Source: Cryptosporangium phraense
Lineage (GTDB): Bacteria > Actinomycetota > Actinomycetes > Mycobacteriales > Cryptosporangiaceae
Length of the DNA stretch: 64,000 nt
Direction: 5' to 3'
Assembly: GCF_006912135.1 (NCBI RefSeq)
Contig: NZ_VIRS01000001.1
Location: forward strand, 433,016-497,015
Below, piece after piece: positions 7,546-20,461 of this stretch. How positions within the stretch are numbered: the first letter of the stretch is position 1; each line of letters begins with the position of its first letter. Position numbers and translations under genes: made by a program. The notes beneath the pieces are model-generated. The model saw only the letters and a list, made by a program, of their open reading frames with translations, did not search any database and had not been told where the DNA came from.

Positions 7546-8718
7546 ATGCAGCTGCGGTACACGCGGGAGCAACGGGCGCTGTCCGCCGAGCTCCGCACCT
7601 ACTTCGAAACGCTGATGACGCGCGAGCGCCGGAACGCCCTGGAGAAATTCGACGACGAGAGCGACGGCGGCGCGTACCGCGAGATCGTCCGCCAGCTGGG
7701 CAAGGACGGCTGGCTGGTGCTCGGCTGGCCGACCGAGTACGGCGGCCAGGGCCGCTCCCAGCTCGACCAGCTGATCTTCCTCGACGAGGCCGCGCTGGCC
7801 GGGGTCCCGATCCCGTTCCTGACCCTCAACACGGTCGGGCCGACGATCATGCGCCACGGCACCGAGGAGCAGAAGCAGGAGTACCTGCCCCGGATCGCGG
7901 CCGGCGAGCTGCACTTCGCGATCGGCTACTCCGAGCCCGGCGCCGGCACCGACCTCGCCTCGCTGCGCACGAAGGCGGTCCGCGACGGCGACGACTACGT
8001 CGTCAACGGTCAGAAGATGTGGACGAGCCTGGTCGGCTACGCCGACTACGTCTGGCTGGCCTGCCGCACCGATCCGGACGCGGTCCGCCACCGCGGGCTG
8101 TCGGTCCTCGTCGTTCCCACCGACGCCAAGGGCTTCTCGTGGACGCCGGTCCGGACGATGGCCGGGGTGACCACCAGCGCCACCTACTACCAGGACGTTC
8201 GCGTCCCGGTCGAGGCACGCATCGGGGCCGAGAACGAGGGCTGGGCGCTGATCACGAACCAGCTCAACCACGAGCGGGTCGCGCTCACCTCGGCCGCGCC
8301 GCTGCGCAAGGCGCTGAACGACGTCCGTACCTGGGCCGCGAACACGCCCGGCCGCAACGGCAAGCGGCTGCTCGACTCGGAGTGGGTGCGGACCCACCTG
8401 GCCCGGGTCCACGCGCACGCCGAGGTGCTGCGCCTGATGAACCTGCGCACGGCCTGGGAGAAAGACCTGACCCCGGCCGCGGCCAGCGCCACCAAGGTCT
8501 ACGGCACCGAACTCTCCACCGAGGCGTACCGCCTGCTCATGGAGGTGCTCGGCCCGGCCGCGACGCTCCGCACCGGCTCCCCCGGAGCGGCGCTGCACGG
8601 CCGTATCGAGCGGGCCCACCGGGCCGCGCTCATCCTCACGTTCGGTGGCGGCACGAACGAGATCCAGCGGGACATCATCGCGGCCGGCGGTCTCCGGCTG
8701 CCGGTCGGACGGCGGTAA
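7546..8718 (+). CDS. chsE4: Steroid acyl-CoA dehydrogenase subunit ChsE4 (FadE26)
   Basis: 390 residues, very similar throughout to M. tuberculosis FadE26 (LRYTREQ, GWLVLGWPTEYGGQGRSQLDQLIF, GYSEPGAGTDLASLRTKAVRDGDDYVVNGQKMWTS split over the FAD/substrate region, FGGGTNEIQRDI near the end). In the known system ChsE4 pairs with ChsE5 as an alpha2beta2 flavoenzyme that dehydrogenates 3-oxo-cholest-4-en-26-oyl-CoA and shorter side chains. The ATG is preceded by GAAGGAGG, and longer upstream extensions cross the KstR box. chsE5 follows after 2 bases. Confidence 0.93.
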   Translation: MQLRYTREQRALSAELRTYFETLMTRERRNALEKFDDESDGGAYREIVRQLGKDGWLVLGWPTEYGGQGRSQLDQLIFLDEAALAGVPIPFLTLNTVGPTIMRHGTEEQKQEYLPRIAAGELHFAIGYSEPGAGTDLASLRTKAVRDGDDYVVNGQKMWTSLVGYADYVWLACRTDPDAVRHRGLSVLVVPTDAKGFSWTPVRTMAGVTTSATYYQDVRVPVEARIGAENEGWALITNQLNHERVALTSAAPLRKALNDVRTWAANTPGRNGKRLLDSEWVRTHLARVHAHAEVLRLMNLRTAWEKDLTPAAASATKVYGTELSTEAYRLLMEVLGPAATLRTGSPGAALHGRIERAHRAALILTFGGGTNEIQRDIIAAGGLRLPVGRR

Positions 8719-8720
8719 CG

Positions 8721-9752
8721 ATGGACTTCACGCTCACCGAAGCGCAGACCGAGCTCGCCGAGCTCACCCGCCGGATCGTCGGCGACCGGGTGACGGTCGC
8801 GACCCTCACCGCGGCCGAGGAGTCCGGCTCCCGGTTCGACCGCGCACTGTGGTCGGTCCTCGCCGAGACCGGCCTGCTCGACGTCGAGGACCTGGCCGAG
8901 CAGTGCTCGGTGCTGACCGAGCTCGGCCGCGGCCTCGCCCCGGTCCCCTACCTGCCGTCGGTGGTCGTCGCGCGCCCGGCTCTGGCCCGCTTCGGGTCGG
9001 CCCCGGCCCGCGAGCGGTGGCTGAGCGGTCCGTCCGTCCTCGCGTTCGCACTGGCCCATCCGGACGTCCGGCCGCCGGCCGCCGCCGGTCAGCCCGACGG
9101 CGGGTGGCTGCTCTCCGGCGAGGTGACCGCGGTCCCGGCCGCTCCGGTCGCCGACGCGCTGCTGGTCGAGACCGTCGGAGGCGTGTTCGTCGTGGCCCCG
9201 GACGACCCGGGGGTGACGATCACGCGGCAGCCGAGCACGGATCTGGACGACGCCGGGCTGCTGGTGCTGAACGACGTGTCGCTGGCCGACGACCGCCGGC
9301 TCGACGGCCCGCTCGACATCGCCGACTGGTTACGGACCCGGGCCTCGGTGGCCCGCGCCGCCTGGCAGCTCGGGGTGCTGGACGCGGCCCTGGAGATGAC
9401 CGCCGAGCACGCCCGCACCCGGACCCAGTTCGGGAAGCCGATCGGCGCGTTCCAGGCCGTCAGCCAGCGGCTGGCCAACGCCTACGTCGACGTCCGCGCG
9501 GTCGAGCTGACGCTCTGGGCGGCGATCGACGCCTGCGGGTCCGAGGACGATCCCCGGGCGGCGGTGGCGACGGCCGCGTTCTGGACGGCCGAGGCCGGGC
9601 ACCGGGTCGCCCACACGCTCGTGCACGTCCACGGCGGCACCGGCATCGACGTCTCGCACGCCGCCCACCGGTACTTCCTGGCCGCGAAACGGGCCGAGTT
9701 CGAGGGCGGAGGGGCCACGTCGGCGCTCTTGGAGCTGGGCTCGGCGCTCTGA
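8721..9752 (+). CDS. chsE5: Steroid acyl-CoA dehydrogenase subunit ChsE5 (FadE27)
   Basis: 343 residues, matching FadE27: MDFTLTEAQ start, the late block ARTRTQFGKPIGAFQAVSQRLA and HTLVHVHGGTGIDVSHAAHRYF. In this family the subunit contributes half of each shared FAD site of the ChsE4-ChsE5 heterotetramer and lacks a complete active site alone. It begins 2 bases after chsE4, implying coupled translation and fixed stoichiometry under the same KstR box. Confidence 0.92.
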   Translation: MDFTLTEAQTELAELTRRIVGDRVTVATLTAAEESGSRFDRALWSVLAETGLLDVEDLAEQCSVLTELGRGLAPVPYLPSVVVARPALARFGSAPARERWLSGPSVLAFALAHPDVRPPAAAGQPDGGWLLSGEVTAVPAAPVADALLVETVGGVFVVAPDDPGVTITRQPSTDLDDAGLLVLNDVSLADDRRLDGPLDIADWLRTRASVARAAWQLGVLDAALEMTAEHARTRTQFGKPIGAFQAVSQRLANAYVDVRAVELTLWAAIDACGSEDDPRAAVATAAFWTAEAGHRVAHTLVHVHGGTGIDVSHAAHRYFLAAKRAEFEGGGATSALLELGSAL

Positions 9753-9765
9753 GTACCCTCTCTCC

Positions 9766-10623
9766 ATGCGGCTGGGGCTGTTCGGCGTCAACACCGACCT
9801 CTGTGCGCTGGATCCGCGGGTCGCCGCGGAGGTCGTGGTGGCCGCCGAGCAGTCCGGCTGGGAGAGCGCCTGGACCGGCGAGCACTACGCGCTGCCCGAC
9901 CCGCCGGTGCCCGCGTCGCCGGCGCGGCCGGACACGCCGTTCCTGGATCCGTTCGTGGCCCTGGGCCACCTCGCCGGGGTCACTACGTCTTTGTTGCTGG
10001 GCACCGGCGTCACGGTCGTTCCGGTGCACCAGCCGGTGATCCTGGCCAAGCAGGTCGCCAGCGTCGACCGGATCAGCGACGGGCGGTTCCTGTTCGGCAT
10101 CGGCGTCGGCTACCTCGAACCGGAGTTCCGCGCGCTGGGCGTCTCGATCAACGACCGCGGGGCCCGCACCGACGAGTACCTGGACGCCCTGCAGGCGCTC
10201 TGGACGACGTCGTCGGTGCACTACGTGGGGCCGCGCGTCGCGATCAGCGGAGTGACCGCGGAGCCCCGGCCGGTGCGGCCGGGTGGCCCGCCGCTGCACG
10301 TCGGGGGCGCCGCTCCGGCAGCGCTGCGACGCACGGTGCTGCGGGCGCACGGCTGGTACGGCTGGGGCGTCGACCCGGAACAGACCGCGGCGATCGTCAC
10401 CCAGCTGGCCGAGCTGGCCGACAACCTCGACCGGCCGGCCGAGCTGGGCCGGCTGGAGATCTCGGTGACCCCGCCGGCCCGGGCCGCGCTGGACGCGTCG
10501 CTGGTGGCCACGTACGCCGAGGCCGGCGTCGACCGTCTGATCGTCTCGCCGCCCGGCCGGGTGCGCCGGGACCGCGAGGCGCTGCTGCGCTTCGTCCGCG
10601 ACACCCCGGCCGCACTGCGCTAA
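9766..10623 (+). CDS. LLM-class (luciferase-like) F420-dependent oxidoreductase
   Basis: 285 residues forming one luciferase-like TIM barrel. Typical features are the N-terminal MRLGLFGVNTD strand, the AWTGEHY stretch near 45-51, and the block QVASVDRISDGRFLFGIGVGYLEPEF around 102-125 that marks F420-type LLM enzymes. It lies 13 bases after chsE5 and is probably co-transcribed, so a redox step on a steroid intermediate is plausible, although the substrate cannot be deduced. Its stop overlaps the convergent NmrA relic by 4 bases. Confidence 0.78.
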   Translation: MRLGLFGVNTDLCALDPRVAAEVVVAAEQSGWESAWTGEHYALPDPPVPASPARPDTPFLDPFVALGHLAGVTTSLLLGTGVTVVPVHQPVILAKQVASVDRISDGRFLFGIGVGYLEPEFRALGVSINDRGARTDEYLDALQALWTTSSVHYVGPRVAISGVTAEPRPVRPGGPPLHVGGAAPAALRRTVLRAHGWYGWGVDPEQTAAIVTQLAELADNLDRPAELGRLEISVTPPARAALDASLVATYAEAGVDRLIVSPPGRVRRDREALLRFVRDTPAALR

Positions 10624-11489
10624 CGAGCCGTGACCGCGGGGTAGTGTTTCGCGAGGAACTCGCGGTAGCTGGTGGGCCGGTAGCCGATGAGCCGCTCCAG
10701 GTCGCCGGTGTTCCGGCTGAACGAGCCGCGGCCGACGCCGACGAGCCAGGCGGTGAGGAATTCGGCGACCGGCTGGGGAAGGTCCCGCTGGAGGCTCGCG
10801 AGGTACTCCTCCTCGGCGACGGGCCGGTACGGGACCGTCTCGCCGTGGAGGTCGCTCAACGCGGCGGCGAGGTCCCGGAACGAGGCCGCCTCGCTCCCGG
10901 TGAGCGTATAGATCGTGTTCTCGTGGCCGTCCTCGGTGAGCACGGCCACGTTGGCCGCGGCGAGGTCGCGGATCAGCGCCGGGGCCATCGTGCCCTCCCC
11001 GTGCGGGACGCGCAGGCCGTCGCGGTACGGGTCGGCTCCGAGGTAGACGTCGATCTGGTCGAGGTACATCGGGTTGCGGAGGATCGTGTAGGTCAGCCCC
11101 GACGCGCGGAGGGCCTGCTCGGCGAAGACGTCGGACTCGGTGACGCCCACCTGGGTGATGCCGAGGTCCTCGTCGCGCTGGATCGCCGTGTAGATCACGT
11201 GCCGGACGCCGGCCTGCCTCGCGGCCGTGATCGCGTTGAAGTGCTGGGCGTCCCGGTCGGTGAACGCCTGCGCCGAGACGAGCAGGAGCCGGTCGACGCC
11301 GTCGAAGGCGCGCACGAGCGACGGGTGGTCGAAGTAGTCGCCCGGACGGATTTCTATCCCGCGCTCGGCCAGGTCGGCGGCTCGTTCGGGGGTGCGGGAG
11401 AGCCCGGCCAGCCGGTCGGCGGGTAGGCGCTCGAGGAGGAGTTCCAGGGTGTGCCCCGCCTCACACAGGAGCAGAAGCAGCTCAATCAC
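10620..11489 (-). pseudogene. NmrA-family NAD(P)-binding protein lacking its N-terminal nucleotide-binding motif
   Basis: From LLLERLPADRLAGLSRTPERAADLAERG onward this is a clear NmrA/QOR2-like protein (VDRLLLVSAQ, GVRHVIYTAIQ, LTYTILRNPMYLD), about 275 residues. Normal members begin with a Gly-rich TGxTGxxG strand-turn-helix just before this point. Here no frame supplies it: homology stops near 11447 at the divergent TetR start, and the only nearby start (GTG 11489) would encode an unrelated leader antisense to the TetR gene. A deletion that joined the two divergent genes is the simplest explanation, and the product probably cannot bind cofactor normally. Confidence 0.55.
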
Positions 11490-12053
11490 GACCGGATCCT
11501 CGAGGCCGCCGGCCGGGGGTTCCGGACCCACGGCGTCAACGGGATCGGCATCGCCGACCTGATGAAGGCCGCCGAACTCACGCACGGCGGCTTCTACAAC
11601 CACTTCGAGTCCAAGGACGACCTGGCCCGGGAGGTGTTCCGCCAGGGCTTCGCCAGCTCCCTCGCGGATCTCGCCGCCATCCGCGAAGCACACCCCCACG
11701 CGGCGCTGGATCACCTGGTCGACCAGTACCTGTCGGTGGCGCACCGCGACCATCCGGAGGAGGGCTGCGCGTCGGCCACCTTCGCCACCGACGCCGGCCG
11801 CGACGGTGCCGCCACCCAGGCCGAGTACCAGCGCGGACTGGAGGGCTACTTCGGCGCGATCACCGATCTTGTGCTCGAGAGCGCGTCCCAGTCCGGGGTC
11901 GACCTGACGCCCGAGCAGGCCCGCGAGCAGGCCATCGCCCTGTTCAGCCAACTGGTCGGCGCGCTGGTCCTCTCCCGCGCGGTCGTCCGCGCCTCCCCCG
12001 CCCTGGCCGACGAAATCCTCGAAGCCAACACCAGCCACCTCAAGCAGCCCTAG
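11451..12053 (+). CDS. TetR family transcriptional regulator
   Basis: 200 residues with the TetR helix-turn-helix at about 28-62 (IADLMKAAELTHGGFYNHFESKDDLA), a variant typical of regulators sitting beside NmrA/quinone reductase genes. The GTG start has GAGGAGGA ten bases upstream, but that lies within the divergent NmrA frame, so no intergenic promoter region remains. It may be driven from inside the NmrA relic or be poorly expressed. Confidence 0.82.
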   Translation: MPRLTQEQKQLNHDRILEAAGRGFRTHGVNGIGIADLMKAAELTHGGFYNHFESKDDLAREVFRQGFASSLADLAAIREAHPHAALDHLVDQYLSVAHRDHPEEGCASATFATDAGRDGAATQAEYQRGLEGYFGAITDLVLESASQSGVDLTPEQAREQAIALFSQLVGALVLSRAVVRASPALADEILEANTSHLKQP

Positions 12054-12135
12054 GTGTTCTGGCCCGGCGATCATCGCCCGGCAGTTCGACTCAGCCCCGC
12101 GTGACCGGGCGCGGCGGCCGGTCGCGGGTCTGGGG

Positions 12136-13242
12136 TCAGGACGGGCGGAGGGTGTTCAGGCGGGTGAGGGCTTCGTCGGCCTCGGCGACCAGGTCGGCGA
12201 TCACGTCGGCGACCGGGCGGATCTCGTTGATCCGGCCGACGATCTGACCGGCCGGCATCGCCACCACCTCGGGGTCGTCGGCGGCCGCGATCCGCCGGTG
12301 CGCCTCCCCCACCAGCAGGTTCTGCAGCGGCATCGGCAGCGGCTCGGGCGCGTCCGGCGCGGCCCACGCCTCGGTCCACTTGCTCTTCACCAGCCGGGCC
12401 ATCTTCCCGGAGTAGATCCGCGCCCGCACGGTGTCCGACGACGACGCGGCCAGCAGCGCGCGCCGGACCGCGGTCTGGTTCGGCAACCCCAGCGCGTACT
12501 CCTCGGTGAGCAGCCAGGTCGACCCCATCCAGACGCCGGACGCCCCCAGCGACAGCGCGGCCAGCAGCTGCCGCCCGGACCCGATTCCACCCGCGCCGAG
12601 CACCGGCACCGACGCGCCGACCGCGTCGACGATCTCCGGCAGCAGCACCATGCTGCCGATCTCCCCGGTGTGCCCGCCGGCCTCCGACCCCTGCGCGACC
12701 ACGATGTCGACGCCGTCGGCGACCTGACGGCGGGCGTGATCCACCCGGCCGGCCAGCGCGGCCACGAGAATCCCCCGCTCGTGGGCCTGGGCGATGACGT
12801 CGGCCGGCGGCGAGCCGAGCGCGTTCGCGATCAGCGCCGGCCGGTGCTCCAGCGCGACCTCGACGTGCGCCCGCGCCACCGAGTGCAGCCACCCGAGGAC
12901 TCCGTCGTCGTCCGCGGCCGGCAACGGCGGCACGCCCAGCGACTGCAGCGTCTTCTCGACGAAGTCCCGGTGCCCGGGTGGCACCAGCGACCGCAGGTCG
13001 CCGAACGAGCCCTCGGTGGGCGCCTTCATCGGCATCACGACGTCGACGCCGTACGGGCGGCCGTCGGTGTTCTTGTCCATCCAGTCCAGCGCCGCGGCCA
13101 GGTCGGCCGGGTCGTTGAACCGGACGGCCCCGAGCACCCCCAGGCCACCGGCCCGGCTGATCGCGGCGGCGACGTGCTCGGACGGGGTGAAACCGACGAT
13201 CGGGTGCTCGATGCCGAGCCGGTCGCAGAGATCGGTACGCAA
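12136..13242 (-). CDS. Nitronate monooxygenase (2-nitropropane dioxygenase) family FMN enzyme
   Basis: 368 residues, an FMN TIM barrel of the NMO family. Visible features are AGGLGVLGAVRF near 31-42, the phosphate-binding VAQGSEAGGHTG near 181-192 and AGGIGSGRQLLAALSLGASGVWMGS. Family enzymes oxidise nitronates, but members in steroid clusters (for example IpdC) are flavin reductases or dehydrogenases acting on CoA thioesters. This one lies 13 bases downstream of fadD19 on the same strand, so a steroid-related role is possible. It is not a close match to IpdC from memory, so I give no symbol. Confidence 0.75.
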   Translation of the reverse strand: MRTDLCDRLGIEHPIVGFTPSEHVAAAISRAGGLGVLGAVRFNDPADLAAALDWMDKNTDGRPYGVDVVMPMKAPTEGSFGDLRSLVPPGHRDFVEKTLQSLGVPPLPAADDDGVLGWLHSVARAHVEVALEHRPALIANALGSPPADVIAQAHERGILVAALAGRVDHARRQVADGVDIVVAQGSEAGGHTGEIGSMVLLPEIVDAVGASVPVLGAGGIGSGRQLLAALSLGASGVWMGSTWLLTEEYALGLPNQTAVRRALLAASSSDTVRARIYSGKMARLVKSKWTEAWAAPDAPEPLPMPLQNLLVGEAHRRIAAADDPEVVAMPAGQIVGRINEIRPVADVIADLVAEADEALTRLNTLRPS

Positions 13243-13255
13243 CGCTGCTTCTCCT

Positions 13256-14911
13256 TCAGTGGCCCGCCGTGACCGGCAGTTCCTGGGACGGCGGGTGGTC
13301 CTCGGTGTGCCGCCGGGCGCCGGTGTAGTCGGCCTTCCCGGTCGCCAGCCGGGGCATCTGGTCGACCCACCAGTACGCGCGGGGCATCTTGTAGCCGGCC
13401 AGCTCGACGCGGCCCGCGCTGTCGAGCGTCGCCGCGTCGGGCCGGGCGTTCTCGCGCCACTGCACGATCGCCCCGACCTTCCAGCCGAGCCGCTCGTCCG
13501 GAATGCCGACGACCAGCGCGTCGTAGACGTCGGGATGGGCCTTGAGCGCGCCCTCGACCTCCTCTGGAAAGACCTTCTCGCCGCCGGTGTTGATGCAGGT
13601 GTTGCCGCGGCCGAGCAGCAGGAACGTGCCGTCGGCCTCGGGGATCGCGAAGTCGCCGGGCACCGTGTAGCGCTTGCCGTCGACCTCGGCGAACAGCGCC
13701 GCGGTCTTCTCCGGGTCCTTGTAGTAGCCCTGCGGGAGGTAGCCGCCGCGGGCCAGCCGTCCGACCTGGCCGGAGCCGGGCTCGATCTTCTGGTTGTACT
13801 CGTCGATGACGATCGTTTCCCGGCTCGAGTTGACCCGGGGGCCGCGCGGCTCGATGTTGTCCTTGCTGATCGCCCCGATGCCGCTGAAGCCGGTCTCCGA
13901 CGACCCGACCGCCTCGGTCAGGAACACGTTCGGGAACGTGTCGAGGTACTCGTGCTTGACCGACGGCGACATCAGCGCGGCCGTGCTCGACACCGCGAGC
14001 AGCGAGGACGGGTCGTAGGGTTTGCCGCCGTCCGGCGGCCCCTCCCGGTAGGCCTCCAGCAGCGGCCGGGCCATCGCGTCGCCGACGATCGCGATCACGT
14101 TCACGCCCTCGTCGGTGATCGCGCGCCAGACCTCGTGCGCGTCGAACTTCGGCATCAGGACGACGGTGCCGCCGGTGAACAGCGCGCCGTAGAGCGTCCA
14201 CTGGGCCGCGCCGTGGATCAGCGGGGCCGACACGAGCCGCACCACCGCCCCGCCGACGCCGCTGCGGGCCTGCTCCCACTCGTCCTGGATCGGCTCCCCG
14301 GTCATGAAGTCGACGCCACCGCCGAGGACGCGCCAGATGTCCTCGTGGTGCCACATCACGCCCTTGGGCCGGCCGGTCGTCCCGCCGGTGTAGATGATGA
14401 AGAGGTCGTGCGGGTCGCGCTCGGGGAAGTCGCGGTCCGGCGACTCGGCGGCCAGCGCTTCCTCGTAGTCGGCCGCGCCGTCGACGGTGCCGGGCGCCGA
14501 GATGCCCGGCGGGGCACCCTGGAACTCCACGACGTGCTTCAGATCGGGGCAGTCGGCCCGGACCGCGGCGACGTTGCCGGCCAGCCCGCGCTGGTAGACC
14601 AGCGCGACCGCGTCCGAGTCCCGGAGCACATATCGTAACTCGTTCTCGGTCGACCGGAAGTTGACGTTGATGACCACCGCGCGCAGTTTGGTCACCGCGA
14701 ACATCGTCTCGGCGGCCTCCAGCGTGTTGGAGGCGTAGAGCGCCACGTGGTCGCCCGGCCCGACCCCGTGTCGGGCCAGGTGGTGGGCCAGTTGGTTGGC
14801 CCGGGCGTCGAATTGGGCGTAGGTCAGGCGACGGCCCCCGAAGACCAGGGCGACGCGGTCGGGCACGAGGTCGACGGCATGTTCCACGAGGTCTGCCACG
14901 GTGAGGACCAT
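13256..14911 (-). CDS. fadD19: Steroid-CoA ligase FadD19-like (long-chain 3-oxocholest-4-en-26-oate--CoA ligase)
   Basis: 551 residues, an ANL-superfamily ligase. The P-loop-like YTGGTTGRPKG is at 174-184, followed by the FadD19-typical VMWHHEDIWRVLGGG; GSSETGFSG and the C-terminal hinge block LGRGNTCINTGGEKVFPEEVE come later. The length and these blocks match M. tuberculosis FadD19, which activates C5 or C24-branched steroid side-chain acids to CoA thioesters. A KstR-like box with one mismatch lies 10 bases upstream of the ATG. The NMO-family gene follows in the same operon. Confidence 0.87.
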   Translation of the reverse strand: MVLTVADLVEHAVDLVPDRVALVFGGRRLTYAQFDARANQLAHHLARHGVGPGDHVALYASNTLEAAETMFAVTKLRAVVINVNFRSTENELRYVLRDSDAVALVYQRGLAGNVAAVRADCPDLKHVVEFQGAPPGISAPGTVDGAADYEEALAAESPDRDFPERDPHDLFIIYTGGTTGRPKGVMWHHEDIWRVLGGGVDFMTGEPIQDEWEQARSGVGGAVVRLVSAPLIHGAAQWTLYGALFTGGTVVLMPKFDAHEVWRAITDEGVNVIAIVGDAMARPLLEAYREGPPDGGKPYDPSSLLAVSSTAALMSPSVKHEYLDTFPNVFLTEAVGSSETGFSGIGAISKDNIEPRGPRVNSSRETIVIDEYNQKIEPGSGQVGRLARGGYLPQGYYKDPEKTAALFAEVDGKRYTVPGDFAIPEADGTFLLLGRGNTCINTGGEKVFPEEVEGALKAHPDVYDALVVGIPDERLGWKVGAIVQWRENARPDAATLDSAGRVELAGYKMPRAYWWVDQMPRLATGKADYTGARRHTEDHPPSQELPVTAGH

Positions 14912-14921
14912 GGCATCAAAT

Positions 14922-14935
14922 TAGAACAGGTTATC
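14922..14935. promoter_or_regulatory. Imperfect KstR operator upstream of fadD19
   Basis: TAGAACAGGTTATC keeps the AACNNGTT core of TNNAACNNGTTNNA but ends in C instead of A. It lies 10 bases from the fadD19 start and about 90 bases from the divergent acyl-CoA synthetase gene. It is closer to its gene and less symmetric than the other boxes, so weaker or different control is possible. Confidence 0.6.
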
Positions 14936-15024
14936 GTTTGCCACAATGGCCGTTTCCTTGATCGACGCCGCACGCCGCTCGTAATGTGAACGAACATTCG
15001 CGGCGGCGACAGCGAGGTGGCCCC

Positions 15025-16553
<1,529 letters not shown>

Positions 16554-16557
<4 letters not shown>

Positions 16558-16916
16558 GTCAGATGCTGCTCGATGGCCCGGGCCAGGCCGGCCGCACTGG
16601 ACCGGACCTGCTTGTCGTAGCCGATGAACATCTTGTTCGCGAGCGGTACGGCCCAGGCCAGCCGGGGCGCGATGTTGTAGACCCGGTAGGTCAGCAGCGT
16701 GGTGCCGTTCTCCGGGGCCGCGGACAGTTCACCCCGGTACCACCAGTGCCCCTGGAACCCGACGACGCCGTCCCGGTGGTCGACGTCGATGTACTGGTAG
16801 GCGGTCGGGCCACCGCGGCCCAGGAACGCGTCCAGGGCCCAGCCCTCGTCGAGAAGTGGCTGGACCCGGGTGATCGGCGCGGCCACCCGCTCGGAGGCCT
16901 CGAAGAGCAGCTTCAT
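16554..16916 (-). CDS. SRPBCC-superfamily (START-like) small protein
   Basis: 120 residues with the start MKLLFEASERVAAP and the long C-terminal helix (FIGYDKQVRSSAAGLARAIEQHL) of the SRPBCC ligand-binding fold, which forms a hydrophobic pocket for lipids or polyketides. It is 32 bases downstream of the Rv3520c-like gene in the cyp125 direction, so it may be the last gene of that transcript and bind a hydrophobic intermediate. No catalytic residues can be assigned. Its stop overlaps the convergent synthetase gene by 4 bases. Confidence 0.7.
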
Positions 16917-16948
16917 CGGTGATCCCCTCCCCTGGGATCAGCGTCGCA

Positions 16949-18003
16949 CTACCCCGCCACCCCGGCGTCGGAATGGACGAGAGCACCGAGAGCACGGACC
17001 TCGGCCGGGGTGCGGCCGCCGACCAGCAGCATCGTGACGCCGGCCGCCTCGCGGCGGGCGATGCCCTCGCGGACGTGGTCGGCGTCGCCGACGATCGAGA
17101 GCTCGTCGACGAGTTCGTCCGGGACCGCGGCGACGGCCTCGGCGCGCTTCCCGGCCTGGAAGAGGGCGGTGATCTCGGCGACCGCGTCTTCGAAGCCGGC
17201 CCGGGCGATCAGGTCGGCGTGGAAGTTCATGCCCGGGGCGCCCATGCCGCCGATGTAGTGGGCCAGCGTCGGTTTCTGGGCGTCGATCGCGGAACGGCGG
17301 TCTTCGGTGACGATCACCTGGCAGGTGGAGACGATCTCGAAGTCCTCCCGCTTCCGGCGGGCGCCGGGGCGGGCGAAGCCCTCGGCGAGCCACTCGTCGT
17401 AGACCGCGGCCAGCCTGGGTGAGTAGAAGATCGGGAGCCAGCCGTCGGCGATCTCCGCGGTCAGCGCGACGTTCTTCGGGCCCTCCGCGCCGAGCAGGAT
17501 CGGCAGGTCGGCGCGGAGCGGGTGGGTGATCGGGCGGAGCGGCTTGCCCAGGCCGAGCGCGCCCGGGCCGGTGTAGGGCAGCGGGTAGTGCGGGCCGTCG
17601 TTGGTGACCGGGGCCTCGCGGGCCAGGACGTCCCGCACGATCCGGACGTACTCGCGGGTGCGGGCCAGCGGCTTGGCGAACGGCTGCCCGTACCAGCCCT
17701 CGACGACCTGCGGGCCGGAGACGCCGAGGCCGAGCATGAACCGGCCGCCGGAGAGGTGGTCGAGCGTGAGCGCGTGCATCGCGCACGCGGCCGGGGTGCG
17801 CGCCGAGAGCTGCACGACCGACGTGCCCAGCCGGACGCGCGAGGTGGCCGCGCCCCACCAGGCCAGCGGTGTGAACGCGTCCGACCCCCAGGCCTCGGCC
17901 GTGAACACCGCGTCGAACCCGGCGTCCTCGGCGGCCGCGATGAGTTCCGGCGCGTTCGAAGGCGGCGCCGCTCCCCAGTAGCCCAGTTGGAGCCCGAGTT
18001 GCA

Positions 18004-18004
<1 letters not shown>
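16949..18004 (-). CDS. LLM-class F420-dependent oxidoreductase, Rv3520c-like
   Basis: 351 residues, near-identical in layout to M. tuberculosis Rv3520c of the cholesterol region (MQLGLQLGYWGA, FDAVFTAEAWGSDAFTPLAWWG, LGLGVSGPQVVEGWYGQPF, LLGAEGPKNVALTAEIADGWLPIFYSPRLA). The family uses coenzyme F420 for hydride transfer; the steroid substrate is unknown. Its ATG overlaps the cyp125 stop by one base (TAATG), so it is translationally coupled to the P450 and falls under the cyp125 KstR box. Confidence 0.87.
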
Positions 18005-20449
<2,445 letters not shown>

Positions 20450-20461
20450 CCGGTCGGCGGG

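Noticed and set aside
12061..12081. Possible hairpin between convergent TetR and NMO genes (GGCGAT/ATCGCC)
   Set aside because: A 6-base stem with a one-base loop cannot fold as a terminator; no better stem is seen.
12298..14638. Long plus-strand frames opposite the NMO and fadD19 genes
   Set aside because: Low-information His/Arg/Pro/Gln-rich translations antisense to two well-supported enzymes.
14983..14998. AATGT-N6-ACATT inverted repeat before the acyl-CoA synthetase gene
   Set aside because: Arms of only 5 bases, does not fit KstR or KstR2 consensus, and may be chance.
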